Source: Pseudomonas chlororaphis (lineage in GTDB: Bacteria; Pseudomonadota; Gammaproteobacteria; Pseudomonadales; Pseudomonadaceae). From it: a stretch of 64,000 bases of DNA. The position numbers were made by a program, and so were the translations under genes. Below the pieces are notes generated by a model. The model was not told the DNA's origin. It was given only the letters and a program-made list of their open reading frames with translations, and searched no databases. Shown here piece by piece: positions 36,909 through 45,382 of the stretch (positions within the stretch are counted from its first letter, which is position 1; every line of letters starts with the position of its first letter). The DNA is taken from positions 1,054,001-1,118,000 of the forward strand of contig NZ_MOAL01000004.1 of the NCBI RefSeq assembly GCF_003731765.1, written 5' to 3'.

Positions 36909-37616
36909 CTACTCCAGAAAACAGCGATCGAAAAGGTACAGGTTGGCGGGCTTGAGGTGTTCCAGGGTGGCTTGCGGGCGGCCGCCGTCGCCGCTTTTCT
37001 TGCGCCCGGTTTCCCGCAGGTGGCCGGCGTCGGTCATTTTCAGCAGGCGTTGGCGAATGCTGGTCTTGAGTACCGGGCGCTGCAGCACCAGGGAGAAAAT
37101 ATCCACCGCTTCCGGGGCGCTGAACTCAGTGCCCAGGAACATCAGCGGCAGGCTGCTGTACAGCGATTTGGAGAGCAGTCGTTCCTGCACCTGCGCCACC
37201 AGTCGGTTGTGATCGAAGGGCAGTTTGAAGGCCGCCGACGCCACTTCCCCAAGGGGCTGAAAGCGCTGGTGGGCGGCCGGCTCAGCGGCGTCACTGGCAA
37301 TCGCCAGGTAAAAAGTCGAGGACGACCAGCAGCGCGGGTCGCGAAACGCATCGCCGACGGTGCCCACTTGCTCGATCCAGGCCAGGGGCAGGTCGACCTT
37401 GCTGGAGGCGCGCAGGCGTTCCACGGCATCGTCCAGGCTGCGGTCCTCGACATCGCCGTTGACCACGATCCCCGGCAGCGCCCAGTGCCCGGCAAAGGGC
37501 TCGCTGTCGCGCTGGTTGAGGAGGATGTGCAGGGCCTGGGTCTGTCGGCAGTAACGCAACACGCAGAGGTCGATGGTGTGCAGGTAGGCGCTGTGGTGGG
37601 TGCTGCGGTCTGGCAT
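36909..37616 (-). CDS. nrtR: NrtR, ADP-ribose-responsive repressor of NAD salvage
   Basis: 235-residue regulator. The N-terminal Nudix-fold domain has a degenerate, non-catalytic box (GHWALPGIVVNGDVEDRSLDD), and a winged-helix DNA-binding domain lies at about 160-235 (RPVLKTSIRQRLLKMTDAGHL). NrtR binds ADP-ribose and releases promoters of NAD biosynthesis genes. The gene order nrtR-nadD2 / pncA-pncB-nadE mirrors P. aeruginosa PA4916-PA4920. Only one base separates it from nadD2. Two candidate operators lie in the divergent promoter region, so it probably represses its own operon too. Confidence 0.93.
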   Translation of the reverse strand: MPDRSTHHSAYLHTIDLCVLRYCRQTQALHILLNQRDSEPFAGHWALPGIVVNGDVEDRSLDDAVERLRASSKVDLPLAWIEQVGTVGDAFRDPRCWSSSTFYLAIASDAAEPAAHQRFQPLGEVASAAFKLPFDHNRLVAQVQERLLSKSLYSSLPLMFLGTEFSAPEAVDIFSLVLQRPVLKTSIRQRLLKMTDAGHLRETGRKKSGDGGRPQATLEHLKPANLYLFDRCFLE

Positions 37617-37617
37617 A

Positions 37618-38163
37618 TCAGTGTCCGTGGGCGGCGTAGAGGCGGTAGTTTAGCGGATCCATGCCCGGGGCTATCCAGTGCCGGGGCAGGGCAGTGCCCG
37701 AGACCAGGCATTGACGCAGGGCGGTGCTGCGCACATCCAGTTGTTCCTCTACGCAAAGTATGGAAAAACGCGCCAGCAGTTCGGCGCCGCGATGGAAGTC
37801 GGGCAGGCGCGCGGCCACATCCTGGCCCACCACCAGGGCAATGCGCTTGCCGTCGATGGCCAGGTCGTCGGCCAGGCGTGCCAGCAGGTCGTAGCTGTAG
37901 ATCGGCGCCTGGCTATGCCGGGCCACATGCTCCTCGATGCGGCTGACCGCCAGCTCGGCGGGGCACAGCCCTTGCAAGTGCTCGACGATGCTCTGCAGCC
38001 ATTGCACCCGCCACTCGAAGTCGACCATGGACTTACCGTCCGGGTGCCGGAAGCTGGGGGCGACCAGCACCCGCCGGGCGTGGCGAGCGGCTTCGATCAT
38101 CACTTGGGCGTGGCCGGCGTGGGGCGGGTTGAAGGCGCCGCCGTAAAGGGCGATTTCGAACAT
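37618..38163 (-). CDS. nadD2: Nicotinate/nicotinamide mononucleotide adenylyltransferase-like (NadD2)
   Basis: 181-residue nucleotidyltransferase, probably joining NMN or nicotinate mononucleotide with ATP. The substrate/ATP motif GGAFNPPHAGH opens the protein and VRSTALR near the end corresponds to the ISSTxxR motif. It is shorter than housekeeping NadD and corresponds to PA4917 of P. aeruginosa. GGGAGAG precedes the ATG at 38163; the longer frame is rejected because it would run through the operator. First gene of the nadD2-nrtR-Nudix operon. Confidence 0.9.
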   Translation of the reverse strand: MFEIALYGGAFNPPHAGHAQVMIEAARHARRVLVAPSFRHPDGKSMVDFEWRVQWLQSIVEHLQGLCPAELAVSRIEEHVARHSQAPIYSYDLLARLADDLAIDGKRIALVVGQDVAARLPDFHRGAELLARFSILCVEEQLDVRSTALRQCLVSGTALPRHWIAPGMDPLNYRLYAAHGH

Positions 38164-38178
38164 GTGGCTCTCCCTATT

Positions 38179-38195
38179 GGTACATGACGTGTACC
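38179..38195. promoter_or_regulatory. Candidate NrtR operator upstream of nadD2
   Basis: GGTACA-N5-TGTACC, within GGTACATGACGTGTACC, lies 16 bases before the nadD2 start, next to its ribosome site. The same core occurs upstream of pncA. A palindrome in this position fits NrtR autoregulation. Confidence 0.75.
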
Positions 38196-38299
38196 CTAGC
38201 ATTGGCTGTTTGAAAGCGCCATGCCTCTGTCATTCATATTTAACAGCTTGAATAGCTTGTGCTGGCCAATAAAAATTTCAATCGGTGCTTGATATGAAA

Positions 38300-38314
38300 G
38301 TACATGACATGTAC
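38300..38314. promoter_or_regulatory. Candidate NrtR operator upstream of pncA
   Basis: Perfect palindrome GTACAT-GAC-ATGTAC, 30 bases before the pncA start. It shares GTACATGAC.TGTAC with the site at 38179-38195, so each divergent promoter has its own copy. Confidence 0.78.
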
Positions 38315-38344
38315 CTTGTGTTCCATGCAGAGGAGAGACCCAGC

Positions 38345-38992
38345 ATGAACAGCCTGACGATGAACACCGCTTCCTTCGATGTCGATGCGCAAAAAAGCTT
38401 CACCCCGCTGTGCCCGGACGAGTTGCCGGTGGCCGGCGGCGATCGCATCGGCGGTGAGTTGAATTTCATGGCCACCCTGGCCGGCCTGCGTGTAGGCAGC
38501 AAGGACGCCCACAGCCCGCAAGCGCCCTGGGTCGTGGCCGACGCGGCGCAGATGCTCCAGCCCACCGGCCTGGAACACGCCGACCTGACCTGGGTCAGCC
38601 ACTGCGTACCGGGCACCGAAGGTTTCACCCTGCTGGACGACTTGCCCACGCCCTACGAGTACGACTACTTCGTGTGGAAGGGCGTCGAGCCGGACCTGCA
38701 CCCCTACGGCGCCTGCTACCACGACCTGCACGGCAAGCTGTCCACTGGGGTGATCGAGTACCTCAACAGCCGCGGGGTGACCCAAGTGATCGTCGGCGGC
38801 CTGGCCCTGGATTTCTGCGTCAAGACCACGGCCCTGCAACTGGCCGCCGCGGGCTTCAAGGTGATCATCCACTTGCCGGCCTGCCGGGCCATCAGCGAGC
38901 AGGGCGCGGCCCAGGCCCTCCAGGACATGCAGCAAGCGGGAATCGCGATTGCCGCCACCCGTGAAGACACCGCCAGATTGGCCAGCGCATAA
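38345..38992 (+). CDS. pncA: Nicotinamidase
   Basis: 215-residue cysteine hydrolase converting nicotinamide to nicotinate, the first step of pyridine salvage. The catalytic triad is D14 (FDVDAQKSF), K112 (VWKG) and C158 (ALDFCVKTTA); the metal site includes SKDAHS and SHCVPGTEG. GGAG lies upstream of the ATG at 38345. Longer frames reach back into the NrtR operator. First gene of pncA-pncB-nadE, with 12 bases or fewer between genes. Confidence 0.94.
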   Translation: MNSLTMNTASFDVDAQKSFTPLCPDELPVAGGDRIGGELNFMATLAGLRVGSKDAHSPQAPWVVADAAQMLQPTGLEHADLTWVSHCVPGTEGFTLLDDLPTPYEYDYFVWKGVEPDLHPYGACYHDLHGKLSTGVIEYLNSRGVTQVIVGGLALDFCVKTTALQLAAAGFKVIIHLPACRAISEQGAAQALQDMQQAGIAIAATREDTARLASA

Positions 38993-39004
38993 GGAACCAT
39001 GACC

Positions 39005-40234
39005 ATGGAAAGTGCATTCGACCGCGACACCGGGGTGATCCAGAGCTTGCTGGACACCGACTACTACACCTTCACCATGATGCAGGCGGTATTGCACCAG
39101 CACCCCAACGTAGACGTGGAGTACCAATTCATCGTCCGCTCCCGGGAAAAGCTCGGCCACCTGATCCCGGAAATTCGCGAGGAGCTGGAAAAGCTCGCCG
39201 GCCTGCAGATGCGTGAAGGTGAGCAGCGCTTCCTGTTCAACAAGCGCTTTCGCGAATACCTGACCCCGGATTTCGAACAGTTCCTCGGGCTGTTTCGCTT
39301 CAACCTGCGCTACATCCACGTGTCGGAGATCGACGGCCAACTGAACATTCGGGTTCGTGGTCCGATGTTGCACTGCATCATGTTCGAGCAGCCGGTGCTG
39401 GCCATGGTCAGCGAGCTGCGCAACCGCGACAAATACCCGGACGTGGAGTTGGCGGACGTCACCCGCAAGCTCTACCAGAAGTTCGAATGGCTGGAAAAAA
39501 ACGCCAGCCGCGAAGAGCTCGCCGAGTTCCGTGTATCGGACTTCTCGACCCGTCGGCGCCTGTCATTCAAGGCCCAGCGCGAGGTGGTCAATGTGATGCG
39601 CAGCGATTTCCCCGGGGTGTTTGTCGGCACCAGCAATGCGCACCTGGCCTATGAATTCGACCTGCCGCTGATCGGCACCATGGCTCACCAGTGGCTGATG
39701 GTGCACCAGCAACTGGGGCGGCTGCGGGAAAGCCAGAACGCCGCATTGGAAAACTGGGTGCACGAGTACCGTGGCCGTCTCGGGATTGCCTTGACCGATT
39801 GCATCAGCACCGACTTTTTCCTCAAGGATTTCGACCTGTACTTCGCCAAGCTGTATGACGGGCTGCGTCAGGACTCCGGTGACCCCATCGTCTGGGCCGA
39901 CAAGGTGCTGGCGCGCTACCGGGAGCTGGGCATCGACCCGAAGACCAAGGACCTGATGTTCTCCGATGGCCTGAACTTCGAGAAATGCCTGCCGATCCTG
40001 CGGCACGTGCGGGGCCAGGCCCGGTTCGGTTTCGGCATGGGCACCAGCCTGGCCTGCGATGTCGATGGGGTTGAACCCTTGAGCATCGTCATGAAACTGG
40101 TGCGGGTGCACGGCGAGCCGGTGGTGAAGTTTTCCGATGACCCGATCAAGAACGTCTGTGAAGACGTGTCGTTCCTGCGCTACGCGGCACAGGTGTTCAA
40201 CGTCAACCTGATCAATCCGCAACTGGGGGCCTGA
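39005..40234 (+). CDS. pncB: Nicotinate phosphoribosyltransferase
   Basis: Forms nicotinate mononucleotide from nicotinate and PRPP with ATP hydrolysis. Motifs include [16 protein letters not shown] at the N-terminus, [21 protein letters not shown] (phospho-histidine region) and [14 protein letters not shown]. The ATG at 39005 (409 residues) is preferred because AAGGA is then well spaced; an ATG at 38999 adds two residues. Middle gene of the NAD salvage operon, two bases before nadE. Confidence 0.94.
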   Translation: MESAFDRDTGVIQSLLDTDYYTFTMMQAVLHQHPNVDVEYQFIVRSREKLGHLIPEIREELEKLAGLQMREGEQRFLFNKRFREYLTPDFEQFLGLFRFNLRYIHVSEIDGQLNIRVRGPMLHCIMFEQPVLAMVSELRNRDKYPDVELADVTRKLYQKFEWLEKNASREELAEFRVSDFSTRRRLSFKAQREVVNVMRSDFPGVFVGTSNAHLAYEFDLPLIGTMAHQWLMVHQQLGRLRESQNAALENWVHEYRGRLGIALTDCISTDFFLKDFDLYFAKLYDGLRQDSGDPIVWADKVLARYRELGIDPKTKDLMFSDGLNFEKCLPILRHVRGQARFGFGMGTSLACDVDGVEPLSIVMKLVRVHGEPVVKFSDDPIKNVCEDVSFLRYAAQVFNVNLINPQLGA

Positions 40235-40236
40235 GC

Positions 40237-41073
40237 ATGACCACACAAACACGTATCGCCCGGGAACTGGGGATCGACCGGCAACTCAAGGCCGGTGGCG
40301 AAGCCGTTGAAATTGCCCGGCGCATCGCCTTTATCAAGCAGGTGTTCACCGGGGCCGGTTGCAAGACCCTGGTGCTGGGCATCAGCGGCGGCGTCGACTC
40401 CCTGACTGCCGGGCGCCTGTGCCAATTGGCAGCAGAGCAACTGCGGGAAGAAGGGCAGGACGCGCGTTTTATCGCCGTGCGCTTGCCCTACAAGACCCAG
40501 GCCGATGAGCGCGATGCCCAGGCCTCGCTGGACTTTATTCGCCCGGACCTGATCAGCACCTGCAACATTGCCGACAGCGTGGACGGACTGATGCGCCACA
40601 TCGCCATCGACGGTCTGCAACCCTCGCCGGAGTTGACTGACTTCGCCAAGGGCAACGTCAAGGCCCGGGCGCGGATGCTGGCTCAGTACGCCATTGCCAA
40701 CTTCAGCAATGGCCTGGTGGTAGGCACCGATCACGGCGCCGAAGCGCTGATGGGCTTCTTCACCAAATTCGGCGACGGCGCCTGCGACCTGGCCCCGCTG
40801 TCGGGCCTGACCAAGACCCAGGTGCGATGGCTGGCCGATGCCCTGGACGCCCCAGCACACCTGGTGCGCAAGGCCCCCACCGCCGACCTCGAAGAGCTGG
40901 CACCGGGCAAGTTGGATGAAGCGGCCTATGGCTGCAGCTACGACGAGATCGACGCCTACCTGATGGGCGAAACCGTGACCGAGCGGGTGCGCGACATCAT
41001 CGAACGGGCCTACGCCAAGACCGCGCACAAACGCGAACTGCCCCGGGTTCCGCAAAGCCCGGGAACACACTGA
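40237..41073 (+). CDS. nadE: NH3-dependent NAD+ synthetase
   Basis: 278-residue adenine nucleotide alpha-hydrolase that amidates nicotinate adenine dinucleotide to NAD using ammonia. The ATP-pyrophosphatase P-loop SGGVDS is at about 49-54; [26 protein letters not shown] and [13 protein letters not shown] are the substrate loops. There is no glutaminase domain, as in E. coli NadE. Last gene of pncA-pncB-nadE; repeats rather than a clear terminator follow. Confidence 0.95.
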   Translation: MTTQTRIARELGIDRQLKAGGEAVEIARRIAFIKQVFTGAGCKTLVLGISGGVDSLTAGRLCQLAAEQLREEGQDARFIAVRLPYKTQADERDAQASLDFIRPDLISTCNIADSVDGLMRHIAIDGLQPSPELTDFAKGNVKARARMLAQYAIANFSNGLVVGTDHGAEALMGFFTKFGDGACDLAPLSGLTKTQVRWLADALDAPAHLVRKAPTADLEELAPGKLDEAAYGCSYDEIDAYLMGETVTERVRDIIERAYAKTAHKRELPRVPQSPGTH

Positions 41074-41099
41074 TCGCTCCTGCGTCACCGCCCCGGCGC

Positions 41100-41164
41100 A
41101 ACGCCGAGCGTGGGAACCCGAGGTCAGCCCTGATCGTTCCCTCGCTCCTGCGTGGGAATGCTGA
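41100..41164. repeat. Pair of dispersed repeat elements after nadE
   Basis: 41100-41117 is an inverted copy of the element at 32608-32628, and 41131-41164 is a direct, degenerate copy (TCGTTCCC...GCGTGGGAATGC). Together they can fold, and they occupy the space between convergent genes. Confidence 0.65.
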
Positions 41165-41179
41165 CCGTGACGCTCTGCA

Positions 41180-41650
41180 TCACAAGGTATCGGGCCACTT
41201 GCGCAGGGCGGCTCGACAGTCCTCGGTGAGGGAGGGCAGGTGCTCTTGCAGTTCCGTCCAGCCCAGCTGTTCCAGCGCTTGGCTGGCCACTTCCCGCAGC
41301 GGCTGCCACTGCGGGTCGTCAAAGCCGTTTTCGGTGAGGGTGCCGTAGGCCGCCGGCCCCAAGGCCATACAACTCGCCAGCAGCGTTTGCAGCAATTGGA
41401 ACAGCCTCGGTTCCAGGTGCTCGGGAAACCGGTTGACGAAGTTATCCAGGTATTCCAGGTAGTCGGACCAGAGGTTGCACTCGGCGCAGCAGCCGATGTC
41501 CCTGCGCTGGCTTTCGCTGTCCTGGGTCAGAAACACCAGGGCCGGGGCCAGTTCGCCCACCAGGATGATTTTTCGGTACTCATCCTGGCCGTACCAAGTC
41601 CAGATCAACGACGCAATGCGCTCGTCCCGATCCGTCGCCAGCTCCGTCAT
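41180..41650 (-). CDS. Hypothetical protein, 156 residues
   Basis: I do not recognise a family. The protein is soluble, mostly helical, acidic, rich in Leu and Trp, with a small cysteine cluster CCAEC near residue 50 and an FVNRFPEHLEPRLFQLLQTLLAS helix. The ATG at 41650 has GGAG seven bases upstream. That ATG overlaps the stop of the GFA gene by four bases (ATGA), so they are translated together. Longer frames beyond it are shadows of the GFA gene. Confidence 0.75.
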   Translation of the reverse strand: MTELATDRDERIASLIWTWYGQDEYRKIILVGELAPALVFLTQDSESQRRDIGCCAECNLWSDYLEYLDNFVNRFPEHLEPRLFQLLQTLLASCMALGPAAYGTLTENGFDDPQWQPLREVASQALEQLGWTELQEHLPSLTEDCRAALRKWPDTL

Positions 41651-42033
41651 CCCACTGCTCCAGCCGCGCACCATCGCGGTCGTTGATCTTCGAATGAGTG
41701 ATAGGTGGGCATCAGCGCCGTGCTGTGGTTGTGGTCGAAGCTGCCCAGCAACAGGGCGACGGTCGGGGCGTCGTCGAGGGCGCCCAGGGAACTGCCGCAC
41801 ACCGCGCAGAATGCCCGACTGGACGCCTCCGACGACCTGAACGTACTCGGCGCGCCGCCAGGACCGGTCCAAGTCACCCGCTCCCGAGGGAACTCGACCC
41901 AGGTCGCAGTCAAGGCGCCGCTGTGGCGCTGGCACATCTTGCAAGAACAGTGGTGAGGATTGCCCGCCGGCCCGCGCGCCTCGAAGCGCACCTGCCCACA
42001 CAGGCAACCACCGCTGAAAATCTCTGCTGTCAT
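41647..42033 (-). CDS. GFA-family (glutathione-dependent formaldehyde-activating enzyme-like) protein
   Basis: 128-residue zinc protein of the GFA/CENP-V fold. Cysteine motifs GGCLCGQV, CSCKMCQRHSG and FCAVCGSSLG are intact. The family is named after an enzyme once thought to help formaldehyde react with glutathione; most members have no proven activity. AAGGAG precedes the ATG at 42033. It starts a two-gene leftward unit and is divergent from the Fae homologue, an interesting pairing of two families associated with formaldehyde. Confidence 0.9.
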   Translation of the reverse strand: MTAEIFSGGCLCGQVRFEARGPAGNPHHCSCKMCQRHSGALTATWVEFPRERVTWTGPGGAPSTFRSSEASSRAFCAVCGSSLGALDDAPTVALLLGSFDHNHSTALMPTYHSFEDQRPRWCAAGAVG

Positions 42034-42203
42034 CGCAGCTCCTTTAGGGTTTTTCAGGTGGGCGAGGGCGCTGAATCTAGCACATCGAGGGGGCATGACT
42101 TTAGCTCATGAGCCCGTGACTTTTAATGGTTACAGTCGCTCGTGAGGCCAGTGATACAACAGCGCAAACACAGCTCATCCATAACAAAAAGAGCGTTTGC
42201 ACC

Positions 42204-42302
42204 ATGACTGATCCTCACTGCCGCGTCCCCGCCAGCTTCGCGCTGCGCTCTTCGAATACCCACCCCGTCCATGCCTCGGTCACGAGTCGCGTGCGCCGCT
42301 GA
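42204..42302 (+). CDS. Possible 32-residue leader ORF upstream of the Fae homologue
   Basis: An ATG at 42204 opens a frame of 32 codons ending at a TGA, 43 bases before the fae start. Third positions are mostly G or C, in contrast to the AT-richer sequence before it, and the peptide is Arg/Ser/His-rich. No good ribosome site is seen, so it may not be translated. It could be an upstream ORF or simply a structured leader. Confidence 0.25.
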   Translation: MTDPHCRVPASFALRSSNTHPVHASVTSRVRR

Positions 42303-42345
42303 GTACCCCGGACATTCCCTCTGTGTTTCCCAAGAGTAAGTACCC

Positions 42346-42858
42346 ATGAAAGAACTCGACCTCTACATTGGTGAAGGTTTCGAAGGCCCAGGCGTCAACG
42401 CGGCCCACATCAATATCCTCATCGGCCCGCGCAACGGTCCGGCCGGCCAGGCGTTTGCCAACAGTCTGGCTTCACCCAGCCAGGGCCATTGCCCATTCAT
42501 GGTGATTGCCCAGCCGAATATCCCGGTCAAACCCATGACCCTGTACGTGAACAAGGCCGCGATTGGCAGCGAGCTGCACGGCAACGCGACCTGGGGCGCC
42601 TCTCAGGCCGGGATCGCCAAGGCAGTGCTGGAAGCCTTGCTCGACGGCACCTTGCCGGCAGAGGCTGAAGACGAGTGGGCGATTGTCACCGCCAACTGGG
42701 TCAACCCGGCTTGTGATGACCTGGATGCGGTCTACCAGAACAACTACAACGCCTGCCGCACGGCGATCCGCGCGGCCCTGACCGGCAAGCCCGAACGCGC
42801 CCAACTGGCGGACGTGGTGGGCCAGATCGGCAACCCTTTCTACACCCCCAAAGCCTGA
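42346..42858 (+). CDS. fae: Formaldehyde-activating enzyme (Fae) homologue
   Basis: 170 residues. In methylotrophs Fae condenses formaldehyde with tetrahydromethanopterin. The family features are NAAHINILIGPRNGP with the catalytic-type His at position 21, GHCPFMVIAQPNIPVKPMTLYVNK, WGASQAGIAKAVLEALLDGTLP and NNYNACRTAI. Pseudomonas is not expected to make tetrahydromethanopterin, so the carrier may be different or absent. It is the first gene of an operon: an aldo/keto reductase follows after 10 bases and an aldehyde dehydrogenase overlaps that gene. The context suggests aldehyde handling. Confidence 0.88.
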   Translation: MKELDLYIGEGFEGPGVNAAHINILIGPRNGPAGQAFANSLASPSQGHCPFMVIAQPNIPVKPMTLYVNKAAIGSELHGNATWGASQAGIAKAVLEALLDGTLPAEAEDEWAIVTANWVNPACDDLDAVYQNNYNACRTAIRAALTGKPERAQLADVVGQIGNPFYTPKA

Positions 42859-42868
42859 GGAACGGACC

Positions 42869-43903
42869 ATGCAATACATTCGTTTGGGCCACTCGGGCCT
42901 GCAAGTCTCGCGTCTGTGTCTGGGCACCATGAACATGGGCACCCCGGACTGGAAACCTTGGATCTTCGACGAGAAAAAGAGCGAGCCAATCGTCAGGCAC
43001 GCCCTGGATAACGGAGTGAACTTCATCGACCTGGCCGACTTCTATTCGGCCGGTGTCGGCGAGGAAGTGGTGGGGCGCATCGTCAAGCGCCTGGCCCGCC
43101 GCGAAGACCTGGTGATCACCACCAAGGTCGGTTACGGCACCCGCAACGGCATCAACGCCAGCGGCCATTCGCGCAAACACATCATGGACAGCATCGACGC
43201 CTCGCTGAAGCGCCTGGACATGGATTACGTCGACGTGTTCATGCTGCATTACTTCGACCTGAACACCCCGGTGGAAGAAACCATGAGCGCCATGAACGAC
43301 ATCGTACGCTCCGGCAAGGCACGCTACATCGGCGTGTCCACCATGCTCACCGGGCAGTTGGCGAAGATCCTCATGGCCTGCGAGCGCAATGGCTGGGTCA
43401 AGCCGATCAATATGCAGTTGCAACTGAACTGCGCCTACCGTGAAGAGGAGCGCGAGATGATCCCGTTCTGCCGCGATCAGGCCCTGGGCGTCTCGGTGTT
43501 CAGCCCGCTGGCCCGTGGCTTGCTCACCGGCGAGGCGCAGTCAACGCGCAACCAGACCGACTTCTTCACTCAGCAGATGTACAGCGACCAGGCCTCGTTC
43601 GATATCGCCCATTCGGTGCAGCGCGTGGCGCGTGCCCGCGGTGTGTCGAATGCGCAGATCGCCCAGGCCTGGGTGCTCAATCATCCCGGTGTGGACTGCA
43701 TGCTGGTGGGCGCCGACACCACCGAGCAATTCGACAGTGCCCTGGCGGCCCTCGACACCCCATTGGATGCCGAGGAACTGCATGAATTGGAACGCAACTA
43801 CACCCCCTGCGATGTGATCAACGATTACACCGCCGGCAAGCGCATCCTGCGCAGCGCCCGTCCGGGCCTGGACCGTTTCAATTTGATCGAGGCCGTGGCA
43901 TGA
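42869..43903 (+). CDS. Aldo/keto reductase
   Basis: 344-residue NAD(P)H-dependent TIM-barrel oxidoreductase. The catalytic tetrad is complete: D54 and Y59 (FIDLADFYS), K86 (ITTKVGYG) and H125 (VFMLHYFD). The closest layout is the YajO/Tas-like AKR group that reduces aldehydes. It begins 10 bases after the fae stop and its stop overlaps the start of the aldehyde dehydrogenase (ATGA). Reduction and oxidation of the same aldehyde pool is the obvious reading of the trio. Confidence 0.92.
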   Translation: MQYIRLGHSGLQVSRLCLGTMNMGTPDWKPWIFDEKKSEPIVRHALDNGVNFIDLADFYSAGVGEEVVGRIVKRLARREDLVITTKVGYGTRNGINASGHSRKHIMDSIDASLKRLDMDYVDVFMLHYFDLNTPVEETMSAMNDIVRSGKARYIGVSTMLTGQLAKILMACERNGWVKPINMQLQLNCAYREEEREMIPFCRDQALGVSVFSPLARGLLTGEAQSTRNQTDFFTQQMYSDQASFDIAHSVQRVARARGVSNAQIAQAWVLNHPGVDCMLVGADTTEQFDSALAALDTPLDAEELHELERNYTPCDVINDYTAGKRILRSARPGLDRFNLIEAVA

Positions 43904-45333
43904 ACCCGCTGATTCGCACTGGTAACTACATCGATGGCCAATGGTCCAGCGGCGGCCCGACATACGCGGTGGTCAACCCGGCCAATGGCACGCTGATCGC
44001 TGACGTACAGCGTGCCGCTGTCGAAGAAACCAACCTGGCCATCGACGCCGCCAACCGTGCCTTGCCGGCCTGGCGCACACTCACCGCCAAGGAACGCAGC
44101 CAGCGCCTCAAGCGCTGGAGCGATCTGATGTTGAGCAACCAGAAGGACCTGGCCCATTTGCTCAGCCTGGAACAGGGCAAACCCCTGGCCGAAGCCATGG
44201 GCGAAGTGGTCTACGCCGCCAGCTTCCTGGAGTGGTTCGGCGAAGAAGCCAAGCGCGCCTATGGCGATGTGATACCGAGCCACAAGGCGGATGCACGAAT
44301 CATCGTTGTGAAGGAAGCGATTGGCGTTGTCGCGGCGATCACTCCGTGGAACTTCCCTCTGGCCATGGTCACGCGCAAGGTCGGCCCGGCCCTGGCGGCG
44401 GGCTGTACGATGATTCTAAAACCCTCGGAAGAGACCCCGCTGTCGGCCTTTGCCCTGGCAGTGCTGGCCGAACAGGCGGGGATTCCTGCCGGTGTACTGA
44501 ACATCGTATCCGGTGACGCGGCAGCCATCGGTGGTGCCCTGCAAGCCTCAGGCACTGTGCGCAAGCTGTCCTTCACCGGTTCCACCCGCACTGGCAAGTT
44601 GCTGATGCGCCAGGCCGCCGATACCTTGAAAAAGGTCTCCCTGGAACTGGGGGGCAACGCGCCCTTTATCGTGTTCGATGATGCTGACCTGGAGGCCGCC
44701 GTCAAAGGCGCCATGGCTTCCAAGTTCCGCAATACCGGGCAGACCTGCGTCTGTGTCAACCGCTTCTTTATCCAGGATGGGGTGTACGACACGTTCACCG
44801 CCAAGCTGGCCGAGGCGGTGTCGGCGATGCGCGTCGGCAGTGCCCTGGACGGCGAGACCGAACAGGGCCCGCTGATCAATGCGGCGGCCTTGGCCAAGGT
44901 CGAACTGCACGTCGGCGATGCCCTGGAGAAGGGCGCCAAGCTGCTGTGTGGCGGTCGCCGGCACGCCCTGGGAGGTACCTTCTTCGAGCCGACCATTCTC
45001 ACCGACGCCAGCAGCGACATGTTGATCGCTCAAGACGAAACCTTTGGCCCGGTGGCTGCCTGTTTCCGTTTCCGCGACGAGGCTGAAGTGCTGCAGCGGG
45101 CCAACGACACGCCCTATGGTTTGTCGGCCTATTTCTACAGCCGTGACATCGGCCGCGTATGGCGCATGGCTGAGGGACTGGAGGCGGGCATGGTGGGGAT
45201 CAACGAAGGCATTATCTCCACCGAAGTGGCGCCCTTTGGCGGAATCAAGGAGTCCGGGTTAGGGCGCGAAGGCTCCAAATACGGCCTCGACGATTACCTG
45301 GAAATCAAATACCTGTTGATGGGCGGCCTCTGA
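43900..45333 (+). CDS. NAD(P)-dependent aldehyde dehydrogenase (succinate-semialdehyde dehydrogenase type)
   Basis: 477-residue ALDH. Catalytic C283 (NTGQTCVCVNR) and general base E249 (LELGGNAP) are present, along with VAAITPWNFPLAM and FTGSTRTGK for cofactor binding. The sequence is nearest the GabD group, including the CVC pair used for redox control in some members. It overlaps the aldo/keto reductase by four bases, so the genes are tightly coupled. The in vivo aldehyde is unknown; context with Fae makes a short-chain aldehyde plausible. A strong hairpin follows. Confidence 0.93.
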   Translation: MNPLIRTGNYIDGQWSSGGPTYAVVNPANGTLIADVQRAAVEETNLAIDAANRALPAWRTLTAKERSQRLKRWSDLMLSNQKDLAHLLSLEQGKPLAEAMGEVVYAASFLEWFGEEAKRAYGDVIPSHKADARIIVVKEAIGVVAAITPWNFPLAMVTRKVGPALAAGCTMILKPSEETPLSAFALAVLAEQAGIPAGVLNIVSGDAAAIGGALQASGTVRKLSFTGSTRTGKLLMRQAADTLKKVSLELGGNAPFIVFDDADLEAAVKGAMASKFRNTGQTCVCVNRFFIQDGVYDTFTAKLAEAVSAMRVGSALDGETEQGPLINAAALAKVELHVGDALEKGAKLLCGGRRHALGGTFFEPTILTDASSDMLIAQDETFGPVAACFRFRDEAEVLQRANDTPYGLSAYFYSRDIGRVWRMAEGLEAGMVGINEGIISTEVAPFGGIKESGLGREGSKYGLDDYLEIKYLLMGGL

Positions 45334-45346
45334 GTGTTATGCCCTT

Positions 45347-45380
45347 GCTTGCAGGCACTGGCATACCGGTGTCTGCAAGC
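45347..45380. terminator. Hairpin between convergent ALDH and LysR genes
   Basis: A stem of about 15 bp (45347-45361 with 45366-45380, two G-U pairs) with a CATA loop lies between two stop codons. It has no T-run in either direction but is well placed to end both transcripts. Confidence 0.6.
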
Positions 45381-45382
45381 GT

